Origin: Gracilaria gracilis
Lineage: Eukaryota; Rhodophyta; Florideophyceae; Gracilariales; Gracilariaceae
Assembly (NCBI GenBank): GCA_030374805.1
Contig: JARGSG010000140.1
Coordinates: forward strand, 1-50,944
Direction of reading: 5' to 3'
DNA length: 50,944 nucleotides
Part shown: positions 28,901-43,900 of the stretch, one piece after another
How positions within the stretch are numbered: position 1 is the stretch's first letter
Layout: every line of letters begins with the position of its first letter
The notes under the pieces: model-generated
Told to the model about the DNA's origin: nothing
Seen by the model: only the letters and a program-made list of their open reading frames with translations
The model's database searches: none
Translations under genes and position numbers: made by a program

Positions 28901-31900
28901 GTTGAAGAAGGTCCTCATTAACGACTTCGTATGAGCAGGGTATCAGTGAAGATGGCCTAGTAAACTGATGTATTGAAAGCGGCGGCACGAAATCGGATAT
29001 TCATAGGTACCTTGGTGTAGTAGAAAGAAGGGTTTGTGGGGCGTGTGATATATGGAGATGCGGTGGAGAATGTGTAGATTGGAGTGTGTAGAGTAGAAAG
29101 AGCACGTTAGAACATGATGGTAAGGTGAGGAGCTGAACGGAGCAAGTAGGGTTCCAGAGCGGTTTGGAAGGTGTGGAGCGGTGAGAACAGTTCAGCATGC
29201 TGAAGAGATGGGAAAGGCCTTTAGTGGCTCTGTTCGGCGGCCAAGAGAACAAAAATATGGCACCAGATATGATGCTTTCCGCTCACAGAGACGACAGTGG
29301 GACTAAAGACGGCTCTGGGGTTTCGGGAAGCATTTGCGTTTTGGTTTCGGTTTCGGCATGGGTTTGGGCCGTCATTGCGATGGGCGTTGAAGAAGGTCCT
29401 CATTAACGACTTCGTATGAGCAGGGTATCAGTGAAGATGGCCTAGTAAACTGATGTATTGAAAGCGGCGGCACGAAATCGGATATTCATAGGTACCTTGG
29501 TGTAGTAGAAAGAAGGGTTTGTGGGGCGTGTGATATATGGAGATGCGGTGGAGAATGTGTAGATTGGAGTGTGTAGAGTAGAAAGAGCACGTTAGAACAT
29601 GATGGTAAGGTGAGGAGCTGAACGGAGCAAGTAGGGTTCCAGAGCGGTTTGGAAGGTGTGGAGCGGTGAGAACAGTTCAGCATGCTGAAGAGATGGGAAA
29701 GGCCTTTAGTGGCTCTGTTCGGCGGCCAAGAGAACAAAAATATGGCACCAGATATGATGCTTTCCGCTCACAGAGACGACAGTGGGACTAAAGACGGCTC
29801 TGGGGTTTCGGGAAGCATTTGCGTTTTGGTTTCGGTTTCGGCATGGGTTTGGGCCGTCATTGCGATGGGCGTTGAAGAAGGTCCTCATTAACGACTTCGT
29901 ATGAGCAGGGTATCAGTGAAGATGGCCTAGTAAACTGATGTATTGAAAGCGGCGGCACGAAATCGGATATTCATAGGTACCTTGGTGTAGTAGAAAGAAG
30001 GGTTTGTGGGGCGTGTGATATATGGAGATGCGGTGGAGAATGTGTAGATTGGAGTGTGTAGAGTAGAAAGAGCACGTTAGAACATGATGGTAAGGTGAGG
30101 AGCTGAACGGAGCAAGTAGGGTTCCAGAGCGGTTTGGAAGGTGTGGAGCGGTGAGAACAGTTCAGCATGCTGAAGAGATGGGAAAGGCCTTTAGTGGCTC
30201 TGTTCGGCGGCCAAGAGAACAAAAATATGGCACCAGATATGATGCTTTCCGCTCACAGAGACGACAGTGGGACTAAAGACGGCTCTGGGGTTTCGGGAAG
30301 CATTTGCGTTTTGGTTTCGGTTTCGGCATGGGTTTGGGCCGTCATTGCGATGGGCGTTGAAGAAGGTCCTCATTAACGACTTCGTATGAGCAGGGTATCA
30401 GTGAAGATGGCCTAGTAAACTGATGTATTGAAAGCGGCGGCACGAAATCGGATATTCATAGGTACCTTGGTGTAGTAGAAAGAAGGGTTTGTGGGGCGTG
30501 TGATATATGGAGATGCGGTGGAGAATGTGTAGATTGGAGTGTGTAGAGTAGAAAGAGCACGTTAGAACATGATGGTAAGGTGAGGAGCTGAACGGAGCAA
30601 GTAGGGTTCCAGAGCGGTTTGGAAGGTGTGGAGCGGTGAGAACAGTTCAGCATGCTGAAGAGATGGGAAAGGCCTTTAGTGGCTCTGTTCGGCGGCCAAG
30701 AGAACAAAAATATGGCACCAGATATGATGCTTTCCGCTCACAGAGACGACAGTGGGACTAAAGACGGCTCTGGGGTTTCGGGAAGCATTTGCGTTTTGGT
30801 TTCGGTTTCGGCATGGGTTTGGGCCGTCATTGCGATGGGCGTTGAAGAAGGTCCTCATTAACGACTTCGTATGAGCAGGGTATCAGTGAAGATGGCCTAG
30901 TAAACTGATGTATTGAAAGCGGCGGCACGAAATCGGATATTCATAGGTACCTTGGTGTAGTAGAAAGAAGGGTTTGTGGGGCGTGTGATATATGGAGATG
31001 CGGTGGAGAATGTGTAGATTGGAGTGTGTAGAGTAGAAAGAGCACGTTAGAACATGATGGTAAGGTGAGGAGCTGAACGGAGCAAGTAGGGTTCCAGAGC
31101 GGTTTGGAAGGTGTGGAGCGGTGAGAACAGTTCAGCATGCTGAAGAGATGGGAAAGGCCTTTAGTGGCTCTGTTCGGCGGCCAAGAGAACAAAAATATGG
31201 CACCAGATATGATGCTTTCCGCTCACAGAGACGACAGTGGGACTAAAGACGGCTCTGGGGTTTCGGGAAGCATTTGCGTTTTGGTTTCGGTTTCGGCATG
31301 GGTTTGGGCCGTCATTGCGATGGGCGTTGAAGAAGGTCCTCATTAACGACTTCGTATGAGCAGGGTATCAGTGAAGATGGCCTAGTAAACTGATGTATTG
31401 AAAGCGGCGGCACGAAATCGGATATTCATAGGTACCTTGGTGTAGTAGAAAGAAGGGTTTGTGGGGCGTGTGATATATGGAGATGCGGTGGAGAATGTGT
31501 AGATTGGAGTGTGTAGAGTAGAAAGAGCACGTTAGAACATGATGGTAAGGTGAGGAGCTGAACGGAGCAAGTAGGGTTCCAGAGCGGTTTGGAAGGTGTG
31601 GAGCGGTGAGAACAGTTCAGCATGCTGAAGAGATGGGAAAGGCCTTTAGTGGCTCTGTTCGGCGGCCAAGAGAACAAAAATATGGCACCAGATATGATGC
31701 TTTCCGCTCACAGAGACGACAGTGGGACTAAAGACGGCTCTGGGGTTTCGGGAAGCATTTGCGTTTTGGTTTCGGTTTCGGCATGGGTTTGGGCCGTCAT
31801 TGCGATGGGCGTTGAAGAAGGTCCTCATTAACGACTTCGTATGAGCAGGGTATCAGTGAAGATGGCCTAGTAAACTGATGTATTGAAAGCGGCGGCACGA

Positions 31901-34900
31901 AATCGGATATTCATAGGTACCTTGGTGTAGTAGAAAGAAGGGTTTGTGGGGCGTGTGATATATGGAGATGCGGTGGAGAATGTGTAGATTGGAGTGTGTA
32001 GAGTAGAAAGAGCACGTTAGAACATGATGGTAAGGTGAGGAGCTGAACGGAGCAAGTAGGGTTCCAGAGCGGTTTGGAAGGTGTGGAGCGGTGAGAACAG
32101 TTCAGCATGCTGAAGAGATGGGAAAGGCCTTTAGTGGCTCTGTTCGGCGGCCAAGAGAACAAAAATATGGCACCAGATATGATGCTTTCCGCTCACAGAG
32201 ACGACAGTGGGACTAAAGACGGCTCTGGGGTTTCGGGAAGCATTTGCGTTTTGGTTTCGGTTTCGGCATGGGTTTGGGCCGTCATTGCGATGGGCGTTGA
32301 AGAAGGTCCTCATTAACGACTTCGTATGAGCAGGGTATCAGTGAAGATGGCCTAGTAAACTGATGTATTGAAAGCGGCGGCACGAAATCGGATATTCATA
32401 GGTACCTTGGTGTAGTAGAAAGAAGGGTTTGTGGGGCGTGTGATATATGGAGATGCGGTGGAGAATGTGTAGATTGGAGTGTGTAGAGTAGAAAGAGCAC
32501 GTTAGAACATGATGGTAAGGTGAGGAGCTGAACGGAGCAAGTAGGGTTCCAGAGCGGTTTGGAAGGTGTGGAGCGGTGAGAACAGTTCAGCATGCTGAAG
32601 AGATGGGAAAGGCCTTTAGTGGCTCTGGTCGGCGGCCAAGAGAACAAAAATATGGCACCAGATATGATGCTTTCCGCTCACAGAGACGACAGTGGGACTA
32701 AAGACGGCTCTGGGGTTTCGGGAAGCATTTGCGTTTTGGTTTCGGTTTCGGCATGGGTTTGGGCCGTCATTGCGATGGGCGTTGAAGACGGTCCTCATTA
32801 ACGACTTCGCATGAGCAGGGTATCAGTGAAGATGGCCTAGTAAACTGATGTATTGAAAGCGGCGGCACGAAATCGGATATTCATAGGTACCTTGGTGTAG
32901 TAGAAAGAAGGGTTTGTGGGGCGTGTGATATATGGAGATGCGGTGGAGAATGTGTAGATTGGAGTGTGTAGAGTAGAAAGAGCACGTTAGAACATGATGG
33001 TAAGGTGAGGAGCTGAACGGAGCAAGTAGGGTTCCAGAGCGGTTTGGAAGGTGTGGAGCGGTGAGAACAGTTCAGCATGCTGAAGAGATGGGAAAGGCCT
33101 TTAGTGGCTCTGGTCGGCGGCCAAGAGAACAAAAATATGGCACCAGATATGATGCTTTCCGCTCACAGAGACGACAGTGGGACTAAAGACGGCTCTGGGG
33201 TTTCGGGAAGCATTTGCGTTTTGGTTTCGGTTTCGGCATGGGTTTGGGCCGTCATTGCGATGGGCGTTGAAGACGGTCCTCATTAACGACTTCGCATGAG
33301 CAGGGTATCAGTGAAGATGGCCTAGTAAACTGATGTATTGAAAGCGGCGGCACGAAATCGGATATTCATAGGTACCTTGGTGTAGTAGAAAGAAGGGTTT
33401 GTGGGGCGTGTGATATATGGAGATGCGGTGGAGAATGTGTAGATTGGAGTGTGTAGAGTAGAAAGAGCACGTTAGAACATGATGGTAAGGTGAGGAGCTG
33501 AACGGAGCAAGTAGGGTTCCAGAGCGGTTTGGAAGGTGTGGAGCGGTGAGAACAGTTCAGCATGCTGAAGAGATGGGAAAGGCCTTTAGTGGCTCTGTTC
33601 GGCGGCCAAGAGAACAAAAATATGGCACCAGATATGATGCTTTCCGCTCACAGAGACGACAGTGGGACTAAAGACGGCTCTGGGGTTTCGGGAAGCATTT
33701 GCGTTTTGGTTTCGGTTTCGGCATGGGTTTGGGCCGTCATTGCGATGGGCGTTGAAGAAGGTCCTCATTAACGACTTCGCATGAGCAGGGTATCAGTGAA
33801 GATGGCCTAGTAAACTGATGTATTGAAAGCGGCGGCACGAAATCGGATATTCATAGGTACCTTGGTGTAGTAGAAAGAAGGGTTTGTGGGGCGTGTGATA
33901 TATGGAGATGCGGTGGAGAATGTGTAGATTGGAGTGTGTAGAGTAGAAAGAGCACGTTAGAACATGATGGTAAGGTGAGGAGCTGAACGGAGCAAGTAGG
34001 GTTCCAGAGCGGTTTGGAAGGTGTGGAGCGGTGAGAACAGTTCAGCATGCTGAAGAGATGGGAAAGGCCTTTAGTGGCTCTGGTCGGCGGCCAAGAGAAC
34101 AAAAATATGGCACCAGATATGATGCTTTCCGCTCACAGAGACGACAGTGGGACTAAAGACGGCTCTGGGGTTTCGGGAAGCATTTGCGTTTTGGTTTCGG
34201 TTTCGGCATGGGTTTGGGCCGTCATTGCGATGGGCGTTGAAGACGGTCCTCATTAACGACTTCGCATGAGCAGGGTATCAGTGAAGATGGCCTAGTAAAC
34301 TGATGTATTGAAAGCGGCGGCACGAAATCGGATATTCATAGGTACCTTGGTGTAGTAGAAAGAAGGGTTTGTGGGGCGTGTGATATATGGAGATGCGGTG
34401 GAGAATGTGTAGATTGGAGTGTGTAGAGTAGAAAGAGCACGTTAGAACATGATGGTAAGGTGAGGAGCTGAACGGAGCAAGTAGGGTTCCAGAGCGGTTT
34501 GGAAGGTGTGGAGCGGTGAGAACAGTTCAGCATGCTGAAGAGATGGGAAAGGCCTTTAGTGGCTCTGGTCGGCGGCCAAGAGAACAAAAATATGGCACCA
34601 GATATGATGCTTTCCGCTCACAGAGACGACAGTGGGACTAAAGACGGCTCTGGGGTTTCGGGAAGCATTTGCGTTTTGGTTTCGGTTTCGGCATGGGTTT
34701 GGGCCGTCATTGCGATGGGCGTTGAAGACGGTCCTCATTAACGACTTCGCATGAGCAGGGTATCAGTGAAGATGGCCTAGTAAACTGATGTATTGAAAGC
34801 GGCGGCACGAAATCGGATATTCATAGGTACCTTGGTGTAGTAGAAAGAAGGGTTTGTGGGGCGTGTGATATATGGAGATGCGGTGGAGAATGTGTAGATT

Positions 34901-37900
34901 GGAGTGTGTAGAGTAGAAAGAGCACGTTAGAACATGATGGTAAGGTGAGGAGCTGAACGGAGCAAGTAGGGTTCCAGAGCGGTTTGGAAGGTGTGGAGCG
35001 GTGAGAACAGTTCAGCATGCTGAAGAGATGGGAAAGGCCTTTAGTGGCTCTGGTCGGCGGCCAGGAGAACAAAAATGTGGCACCAGGTATGATGCTTTCC
35101 GCTCACAGAGACGACAGTGGGACTAAAGACGGCTCTGGGGTTTCGGGAAGCATTTGCGTTTTGGTTTCGGTTTCGGCATGGGTTTGGGCCGTCATTGCGA
35201 TGGGCGTTGAAGACGGTCCTCATTAACGACTTCGCATGAGCAGGTTATCAGTGAAGATGGCCTAGTAAACTGATGTATTGAGAGCGGCGGCACGAAATCG
35301 GATATTCATAGGTACCTTGGTGTAGTAGAAAGAAGGGTTTGTGGGGCGTGTGATATATGGAGATGCGGTGGAGAATGTGTAGATTGGAGTGTGTAGAGTA
35401 GAAATAGCACGTTAGAACATGATGGTAAGGTGAGGAGCTGAACGGAGCAAGTAGGGTTCCAGAGCGGTTTGGAAGGTGTGGAGCGGTGAGAACAGTTCAG
35501 CATGCTGAAGAGATGGGAAAGGCCTTTAGTGGCTCTGGTCGGCGGCCAGGAGAACAAAAATGTGGCACCAGGTATGATGCTTTCCGCTCACAGAGACGAC
35601 AGTGGGACTAAAGACGGCTCTGGGGTTTCGGGAAGCATTTGCGTTTTGGTTTCGGTTTCGGCATGGGTTTGGGCCGTCATTGCGATGGGCGTTGAAGACG
35701 GTCCTCATTAACGACTTCGCATGAGCAGGTTATCAGTGAAGATGGCCTAGTAAACTGATGTATTGAGAGCGGCGGCACGAAATCGGATATTCATAGGTAC
35801 CTTGGTGTAGTAGAAAGAAGGGTTTGTGGGGCGTGTGATATATGGAGATGCGGTGGAGAATGTGTAGATTGGAGTGTGTAGAGTAGAAATAGCACGTTAG
35901 AACATGATGGTAAGGTGAGGAGCTGAACGGAGCAAGTAGGGTTCCAGAGCGGTTTGGAAGGTGTGGAGCGGTGAGAACAGTTCAGCATGCTGAAGAGATG
36001 GGAAAGGCCTTTAGTGGCTCTGGTCGGCGGCCAGGAGAACAAAAATGTGGCACCAGGTATGATGCTTTCCGCTCACAGAGACGACAGTGGGACTAAAGAC
36101 GGCTCTGGGGTTTCGGGAAGCATTTGCGTTTTGGTTTCGGTTTCGGCATGGGTTTGGGCCGTCATTGCGATGGGCGTTGAAGACGGTCCTCATTAACGAC
36201 TTCGCATGAGCAGGTTATCAGTGAAGATGGCCTAGTAAACTGATGTATTGAGAGCGGCGGCACGAAATCGGATATTCATAGGTACCTTGGTGTAGTAGAA
36301 AGAAGGGTTTGTGGGGCGTGTGATATATGGAGATGCGGTGGAGAATGTGTAGATTGGAGTGTGTAGAGTAGAAATAGCACGTTAGAACATGATGGTAAGG
36401 TGAGGAGCTGAACGGAGCAAGTAGGGTTCCAGAGCGGTTTGGAAGGTGTGGAGCGGTGAGAACAGTTCAGCATGCTGAAGAGATGGGAAAGGCCTTTAGT
36501 GGCTCTGGTCGGCGGCCAGGAGAACAAAAATGTGGCACCAGGTATGATGCTTTCCGCTCACAGAGACGACAGTGGGACTAAAGACGGCTCTGGGGTTTCG
36601 GGAAGCATTTGCGTTTTGGTTTCGGTTTCGGCATGGGTTTGGGCCGTCATTGCGATGGGCGTTGAAGACGGTCCTCATTAACGACTTCGCATGAGTAGGT
36701 TATCAGTGAAGATGGCCTAGTAAACTGATGTATTGAGAGCGGCGGCACGAAATCGGATATTCATAGGTACCTTGGTGTAGTAGAAAGAAGGGTTTGTGGG
36801 GCGTGTGATATATGGAGATGCGGTGGAGAATGTGTAGATTGGAGTGTGTAGAGTAGAAATAGCACGTTAGAACATGATGGTAAGGTGAGGAGCTGAACGG
36901 AGCAAGTAGGGTTCCAGAGCGGTTTGGAAGGTGTGGAGCGGTGAGAACAGTTCAGCATGCTGAAGAGATGGGAAAGGCCTTTAGTGGCTCTGGTCGGCGG
37001 CCAGGAGAACAAAAATGTGGCACCAGGTATGATGCTTTCCGCTCACAGAGACGACAGTGGGACTAAAGACGGCTCTGGGGTTTCGGGAAGCATTTGCGTT
37101 TTGGTTTCGGTTTCGGCATGGGTTTGGGCCGTCATTGCGATGGGCGTTGAAGACGGTCCTCATTAACGACTTCGCATGAGTAGGTTATCAGTGAAGATGG
37201 CCTAGTAAACTGATGTATTGAGAGCGGCGGCACGAAATCGGATATTCATAGGTACCTTGGTGTAGTAGAAAGAAGGGTTTGTGGGGCGTGTGATATATGG
37301 AGATGCGGTGGAGAATGTGTAGATTGGAGTGTGTAGAGTAGAAATAGCACGTTAGAACATGATGGTAAGGTGAGGAGCTGAACGGAGCAAGTAGGGTTCC
37401 AGAGCGGTTTGGAAGGTGTGGAGCGGTGAGAACAGTTCAGCATGCTGAAGAGATGGGAAAGGCCTTTAGTGGCTCTGGTCGGCGGCCAGGAGAACAAAAA
37501 TGTGGCACCAGGTATGATGCTTTCCGCTCACAGAGACGACAGTGGGACTAAAGACGGCTCTGGGGTTTCGGGAAGCATTTGCGTTTTGGTTTCGGTTTCG
37601 GCATGGGTTTGGGCCGTCATTGCGATGGGCGTTGAAGACGGTCCTCATTAACGACTTCGCATGAGTAGGTTATCAGTGAAGATGGCCTAGTAAACTGATG
37701 TATTGAGAGCGGCGGCACGAAATCGGATATTCATAGGTACCTTGGTGTAGTAGAAAGAAGGGTTTGTGGGGCGTGTGATATATGGAGATGCGGTGGAGAA
37801 TGTGTAGATTGGAGTGTGTAGAGTAGAAATAGCACGTTAGAACATGATGGTAAGGTGAGGAGCTGAACGGAGCAAGTAGGGTTCCAGAGCGGTTTGGAAG

Positions 37901-40900
37901 GTGTGGAGCGGTGAGAACAGTTCAGCATGCTGAAGAGATGGGAAAGGCCTTTAGTGGCTCTGGTCGGCGGCCAGGAGAACAAAAATGTGGCACCAGGTAT
38001 GATGCTTTCCGCTCACAGAGACGACAGTGGGACTAAAGACGGCTCTGGGGTTTCGGGAAGCATTTGCGTTTTGGTTTCGGTTTCGGCATGGGTTTGGGCC
38101 GTCATTGCGATGGGCGTTGAAGACGGTCCTCATTAACGACTTCGCATGAGTAGGTTATCAGTGAAGATGGCCTAGTAAACTGATGTATTGAGAGCGGCGG
38201 CACGAAATCGGATATTCATAGGTACCTTGGTGTAGTAGAAAGAAGGGTTTGTGGGGCGTGTGATATATGGAGATGCGGTGGAGAATGTGTAGATTGGAGT
38301 GTGTAGAGTAGAAATAGCACGTTAGAACATGATGGTAAGGTGAGGAGCTGAACGGAGCAAGTAGGGTTCCAGAGCGGTTTGGAAGGTGTGGAGCGGTGAG
38401 AACAGTTCAGCATGCTGAAGAGATGGGAAAGGCCTTTAGTGGCTCTGGTCGGCGGCCAGGAGAACAAAAATGTGGCACCAGGTATGATGCTTTCCGCTCA
38501 CAGAGACGACAGTGGGACTAAAGACGGCTCTGGGGTTTCGGGAAGCATTTGCGTTTTGGTTTCGGTTTCGGCATGGGTTTGGGCCGTCATTGCGATGGGC
38601 GTTGAAGACGGTCCTCATTAACGACTTCGCATGAGTAGGTTATCAGTGAAGATGGCCTAGTAAACTGATGTATTGAGAGCGGCGGCACGAAATCGGATAT
38701 TCATAGGTACCTTGGTGTAGTAGAAAGAAGGGTTTGTGGGGCGTGTGATATATGGAGATGCGGTGGAGAATGTGTAGATTGGAGTGTGTAGAGTAGAAAT
38801 AGCACGTTAGAACATGATGGTAAGGTGAGGAGCTGAACGGAGCAAGTAGGGTTCCAGAGCGGTTTGGAAGGTGTGGAGCGGTGAGAACAGTTCAGCATGC
38901 TGAAGAGATGGGAAAGGCCTTTAGTGGCTCTGGTCGGCGGCCAGGAGAACAAAAATGTGGCACCAGGTATGATGCTTTCCGCTCACAGAGACGACAGTGG
39001 GACTAAAGACGGCTCTGGGGTTTCGGGAAGCATTTGCGTTTTGGTTTCGGTTTCGGCATGGGTTTGGGCCGTCATTGCGATGGGCGTTGAAGACGGTCCT
39101 CATTAACGACTTCGCATGAGTAGGTTATCAGTGAAGATGGCCTAGTAAACTGATGTATTGAGAGCGGCGGCACGAAATCGGATATTCATAGGTACCTTGG
39201 TGTAGTAGAAAGAAGGGTTTGTGGGGCGTGTGATATATGGAGATGCGGTGGAGAATGTGTAGATTGGAGTGTGTAGAGTAGAAATAGCACGTTAGAACAT
39301 GATGGTAAGGTGAGGAGCTGAACGGAGCAAGTAGGGTTCCAGAGCGGTTTGGAAGGTGTGGAGCGGTGAGAACAGTTCAGCATGCTGAAGAGATGGGAAA
39401 GGCCTTTAGTGGCTCTGGTCGGCGGCCAGGAGAACAAAAATGTGGCACCAGGTATGATGCTTTCCGCTCACAGAGACGACAGTGGGACTAAAGACGGCTC
39501 TGGGGTTTCGGGAAGCATTTGCGTTTTGGTTTCGGTTTCGGCATGGGTTTGGGCCGTCATTGCGATGGGCGTTGAAGACGGTCCTCATTAACGACTTCGC
39601 ATGAGTAGGTTATCAGTGAAGATGGCCTAGTAAACTGATGTATTGAGAGCGGCGGCACGAAATCGGATATTCATAGGTACCTTGGTGTAGTAGAAAGAAG
39701 GGTTTGTGGGGCGTGTGATATATGGAGATGCGGTGGAGAATGTGTAGATTGGAGTGTGTAGAGTAGAAATAGCACGTTAGAACATGATGGTAAGGTGAGG
39801 AGCTGAACGGAGCAAGTAGGGTTCCAGAGCGGTTTGGAAGGTGTGGAGCGGTGAGAACAGTTCAGCATGCTGAAGAGATGGGAAAGGCCTTTAGTGGCTC
39901 TGGTCGGCGGCCAGGAGAACAAAAATGTGGCACCAGGTATGATGCTTTCCGCTCACAGAGACGACAGTGGGACTAAAGACGGCTCTGGGGTTTCGGGAAG
40001 CATTTGCGTTTTGGTTTCGGTTTCGGCATGGGTTTGGGCCGTCATTGCGATGGGCGTTGAAGACGGTCCTCATTAACGACTTCGCATGAGCAGGTTATCA
40101 GTGAAGATGGCCTAGTAAACTGATGTATTGAGAGCGGCGGCACGAAATCGGATATTCATAGGTACCTTGGTGTAGTAGAAAGAAGGGTTTGTGGGGCGTG
40201 TGATATATGGAGATGCGGTGGAGAATGTGTAGATTGGAGTGTGTAGAGTAGAAATAGCACGTTAGAACATGATGGTAAGGTGAGGAGCTGAACGGAGCAA
40301 GTAGGGTTCCAGAGCGGTTTGGAAGGTGTGGAGCGGTGAGAACAGTTCAGCATGCTGAAGAGATGGGAAAGGCCTTTAGTGGCTCTGGTCGGCGGCCAGG
40401 AGAACAAAAATGTGGCACCAGGTATGATGCTTTCCGCTCACAGAGACGACAGTGGGACTAAAGACGGCTCTGGGGTTTCGGGAAGCATTTGCGTTTTGGT
40501 TTCGGTTTCGGCATGGGTTTGGGCCGTCATTGCGATGGGCGTTGAAGACGGTCCTCATTAACGACTTCGCATGAGTAGGTTATCAGTGAAGATGGCCTAG
40601 TAAACTGATGTATTGAGAGCGGCGGCACGAAATCGGATATTCATAGGTACCTTGGTGTAGTAGAAAGAAGGGTTTGTGGGGCGTGTGATATATGGAGATG
40701 CGGTGGAGAATGTGTAGATTGGAGTGTGTAGAGTAGAAATAGCACGTTAGAACATGATGGTAAGGTGAGGAGCTGAACGGAGCAAGTAGGGTTCCAGAGC
40801 GGTTTGGAAGGTGTGGAGCGGTGAGAACAGTTCAGCATGCTGAAGAGATGGGAAAGGCCTTTAGTGGCTCTGGTCGGTTGCCAGGAGAACAAAAATGTGG

Positions 40901-43900
40901 CACCAGGTATGATGCTTTCCGCTCACAGAGACGACAGTGGGACTAAAGACGGCTCTGGGGTTTCGGGAAGCATTTGCGTTTTGGTTTCGGTTTCGGCATG
41001 GGTTTGGGCCGTCATTGCGATGGGCGTTGAAGACGGTCCTCATTAACGACTTCGCATGAGTAGGTTATCAGTGAAGATGGCCTAGTAAACTGATGTATTG
41101 AGAGCGGCGGCACGAAATCGGATATTCATAGGTACCTTGGTGTAGTAGAAAGAAGGGTTTGTGGGGCGTGTGATATATGGAGATGCGGTGGAGAATGTGT
41201 AGATTGGAGTGTGTAGAGTAGAAATAGCACGTTAGAACATGATGGTAAGGTGAGGAGCTGAACGGAGCAAGTAGGGTTCCAGAGCGGTTTGGAAGGTGTG
41301 GAGCGGTGAGAACAGTTCAGCATGCTGAAGAGATGGGAAAGGCCTTTAGTGGCTCTGGTCGGCGGCCAGGAGAACAAAAATGTGGCACCAGGTATGATGC
41401 TTTCCGCTCACAGAGACGACAGTGGGACTAAAGACGGCTCTGGGGTTTCGGGAAGCATTTGCGTTTTGGTTTCGGTTTCGGCATGGGTTTGGGCCGTCAT
41501 TGCGATGGGCGTTGAAGACGGTCCTCATTAACGACTTCGCATGAGTAGGTTATCAGTGAAGATGGCCTAGTAAACTGATGTATTGAGAGCGGCGGCACGA
41601 AATCGGATATTCATAGGTACCTTGGTGTAGTAGAAAGAAGGGTTTGTGGGGCGTGTGATATATGGAGATGCGGTGGAGAATGTGTAGATTGGAGTGTGTA
41701 GAGTAGAAATAGCACGTTAGAACATGATGGTAAGGTGAGGAGCTGAACGGAGCAAGTAGGGTTCCAGAGCGGTTTGGAAGGTGTGGAGCGGTGAGAACAG
41801 TTCAGCATGCTGAAGAGATGGGAAAGGCCTTTAGTGGCTCTGGTCGGTTGCCAGGAGAACAAAAATGTGGCACCAGGTATGATGCTTTCCGCTCACAGAG
41901 ACGACAGTGGGACTAAAGACGGCTCTGGGGTTTCGGGAAGCATTTGCGTTTTGGTTTCGGTTTCGGCATGGGTTTGGGCCGTCATTGCGATGGGCGTTGA
42001 AGACGGTCCTCATTAACGACTTCGCATGAGTAGGTTATCAGTGAAGATGGCCTAGTAAACTGATGTATTGAGAGCGGCGGCACGAAATCGGATATTCATA
42101 GGTACCTTGGTGTAGTAGAAAGAAGGGTTTGTGGGGCGTGTGATATATGGAGATGCGGTGGAGAATGTGTAGATTGGAGTGTGTAGAGTAGAAATAGCAC
42201 GTTAGAACATGATGGTAAGGTGAGGAGCTGAACGGAGCAAGTAGGGTTCCAGAGCGGTTTGGAAGGTGTGGAGCGGTGAGAACAGTTCAGCATGCTGAAG
42301 AGATGGGAAAGGCCTTTAGTGGCTCTGGTCGGCGGCCAGGAGAACAAAAATGTGGCACCAGGTATGATGCTTTCCGCTCACAGAGACGACAGTGGGACTA
42401 AAGACGGCTCTGGGGTTTCGGGAAGCATTTGCGTTTTGGTTTCGGTTTCGGCATGGGTTTGGGCCGTCATTGCGATGGGCGTTGAAGACGGTCCTCATTA
42501 ACGACTTCGCATGAGTAGGTTATCAGTGAAGATGGCCTAGTAAACTGATGTATTGAGAGCGGCGGCACGAAATCGGATATTCATAGGTACCTTGGTGTAG
42601 TAGAAAGAAGGGTTTGTGGGGCGTGTGATATATGGAGATGCGGTGGAGAATGTGTAGATTGGAGTGTGTAGAGTAGAAATAGCACGTTAGAACATGATGG
42701 TAAGGTGAGGAGCTGAACGGAGCAAGTAGGGTTCCAGAGCGGTTTGGAAGGTGTGGAGCGGTGAGAACAGTTCAGCATGCTGAAGAGATGGGAAAGGCCT
42801 TTAGTGGCTCTGGTCGGCGGCCAGGAGAACAAAAATGTGGCACCAGGTATGATGCTTTCCGCTCACAGAGACGACAGTGGGACTAAAGACGGCTCTGGGG
42901 TTTCGGGAAGCATTTGCGTTTTGGTTTCGGTTTCGGCATGGGTTTGGGCCGTCATTGCGATGGGCGTTGAAGACGGTCCTCATTAACGACTTCGCATGAG
43001 TAGGTTATCAGTGAAGATGGCCTAGTAAACTGATGTATTGAGAGCGGCGGCACGAAATCGGATATTCATAGGTACCTTGGTGTAGTAGAAAGAAGGGTTT
43101 GTGGGGCGTGTGATATATGGAGATGCGGTGGAGAATGTGTAGATTGGAGTGTGTAGAGTAGAAATAGCACGTTAGAACATGATGGTAAGGTGAGGAGCTG
43201 AACGGAGCAAGTAGGGTTCCAGAGCGGTTTGGAAGGTGTGGAGCGGTGAGAACAGTTCAGCATGCTGAAGAGATGGGAAAGGCCTTTAGTGGCTCTGGTC
43301 GGCGGCCAGGAGAACAAAAATGTGGCACCAGGTATGATGCTTTCCGCTCACAGAGACGACAGTGGGACTAAAGACGGCTCTGGGGTTTCGGGAAGCATTT
43401 GCGTTTTGGTTTCGGTTTCGGCATGGGTTTGGGCCGTCATTGCGATGGGCGTTGAAGACGGTCCTCATTAACGACTTCGCATGAGTAGGTTATCAGTGAA
43501 GATGGCCTAGTAAACTGATGTATTGAGAGCGGCGGCACGAAATCGGATATTCATAGGTACCTTGGTGTAGTAGAAAGAAGGGTTTGTGGGGCGTGTGATA
43601 TATGGAGATGCGGTGGAGAATGTGTAGATTGGAGTGTGTAGAGTAGAAATAGCACGTTAGAACATGATGGTAAGGTGAGGAGCTGAACGGAGCAAGTAGG
43701 GTTCCAGAGCGGTTTGGAAGGTGTGGAGCGGTGAGAACAGTTCAGCATGCTGAAGAGATGGGAAAGGCCTTTAGTGGCTCTGGTCGGTTGCCAGGAGAAC
43801 AAAAATGTGGCACCAGGTATGATGCTTTCCGCTCACAGAGACGACAGTGGGACTAAAGACGGCTCTGGGGTTTCGGGAAGCATTTGCGTTTTGGTTTCGG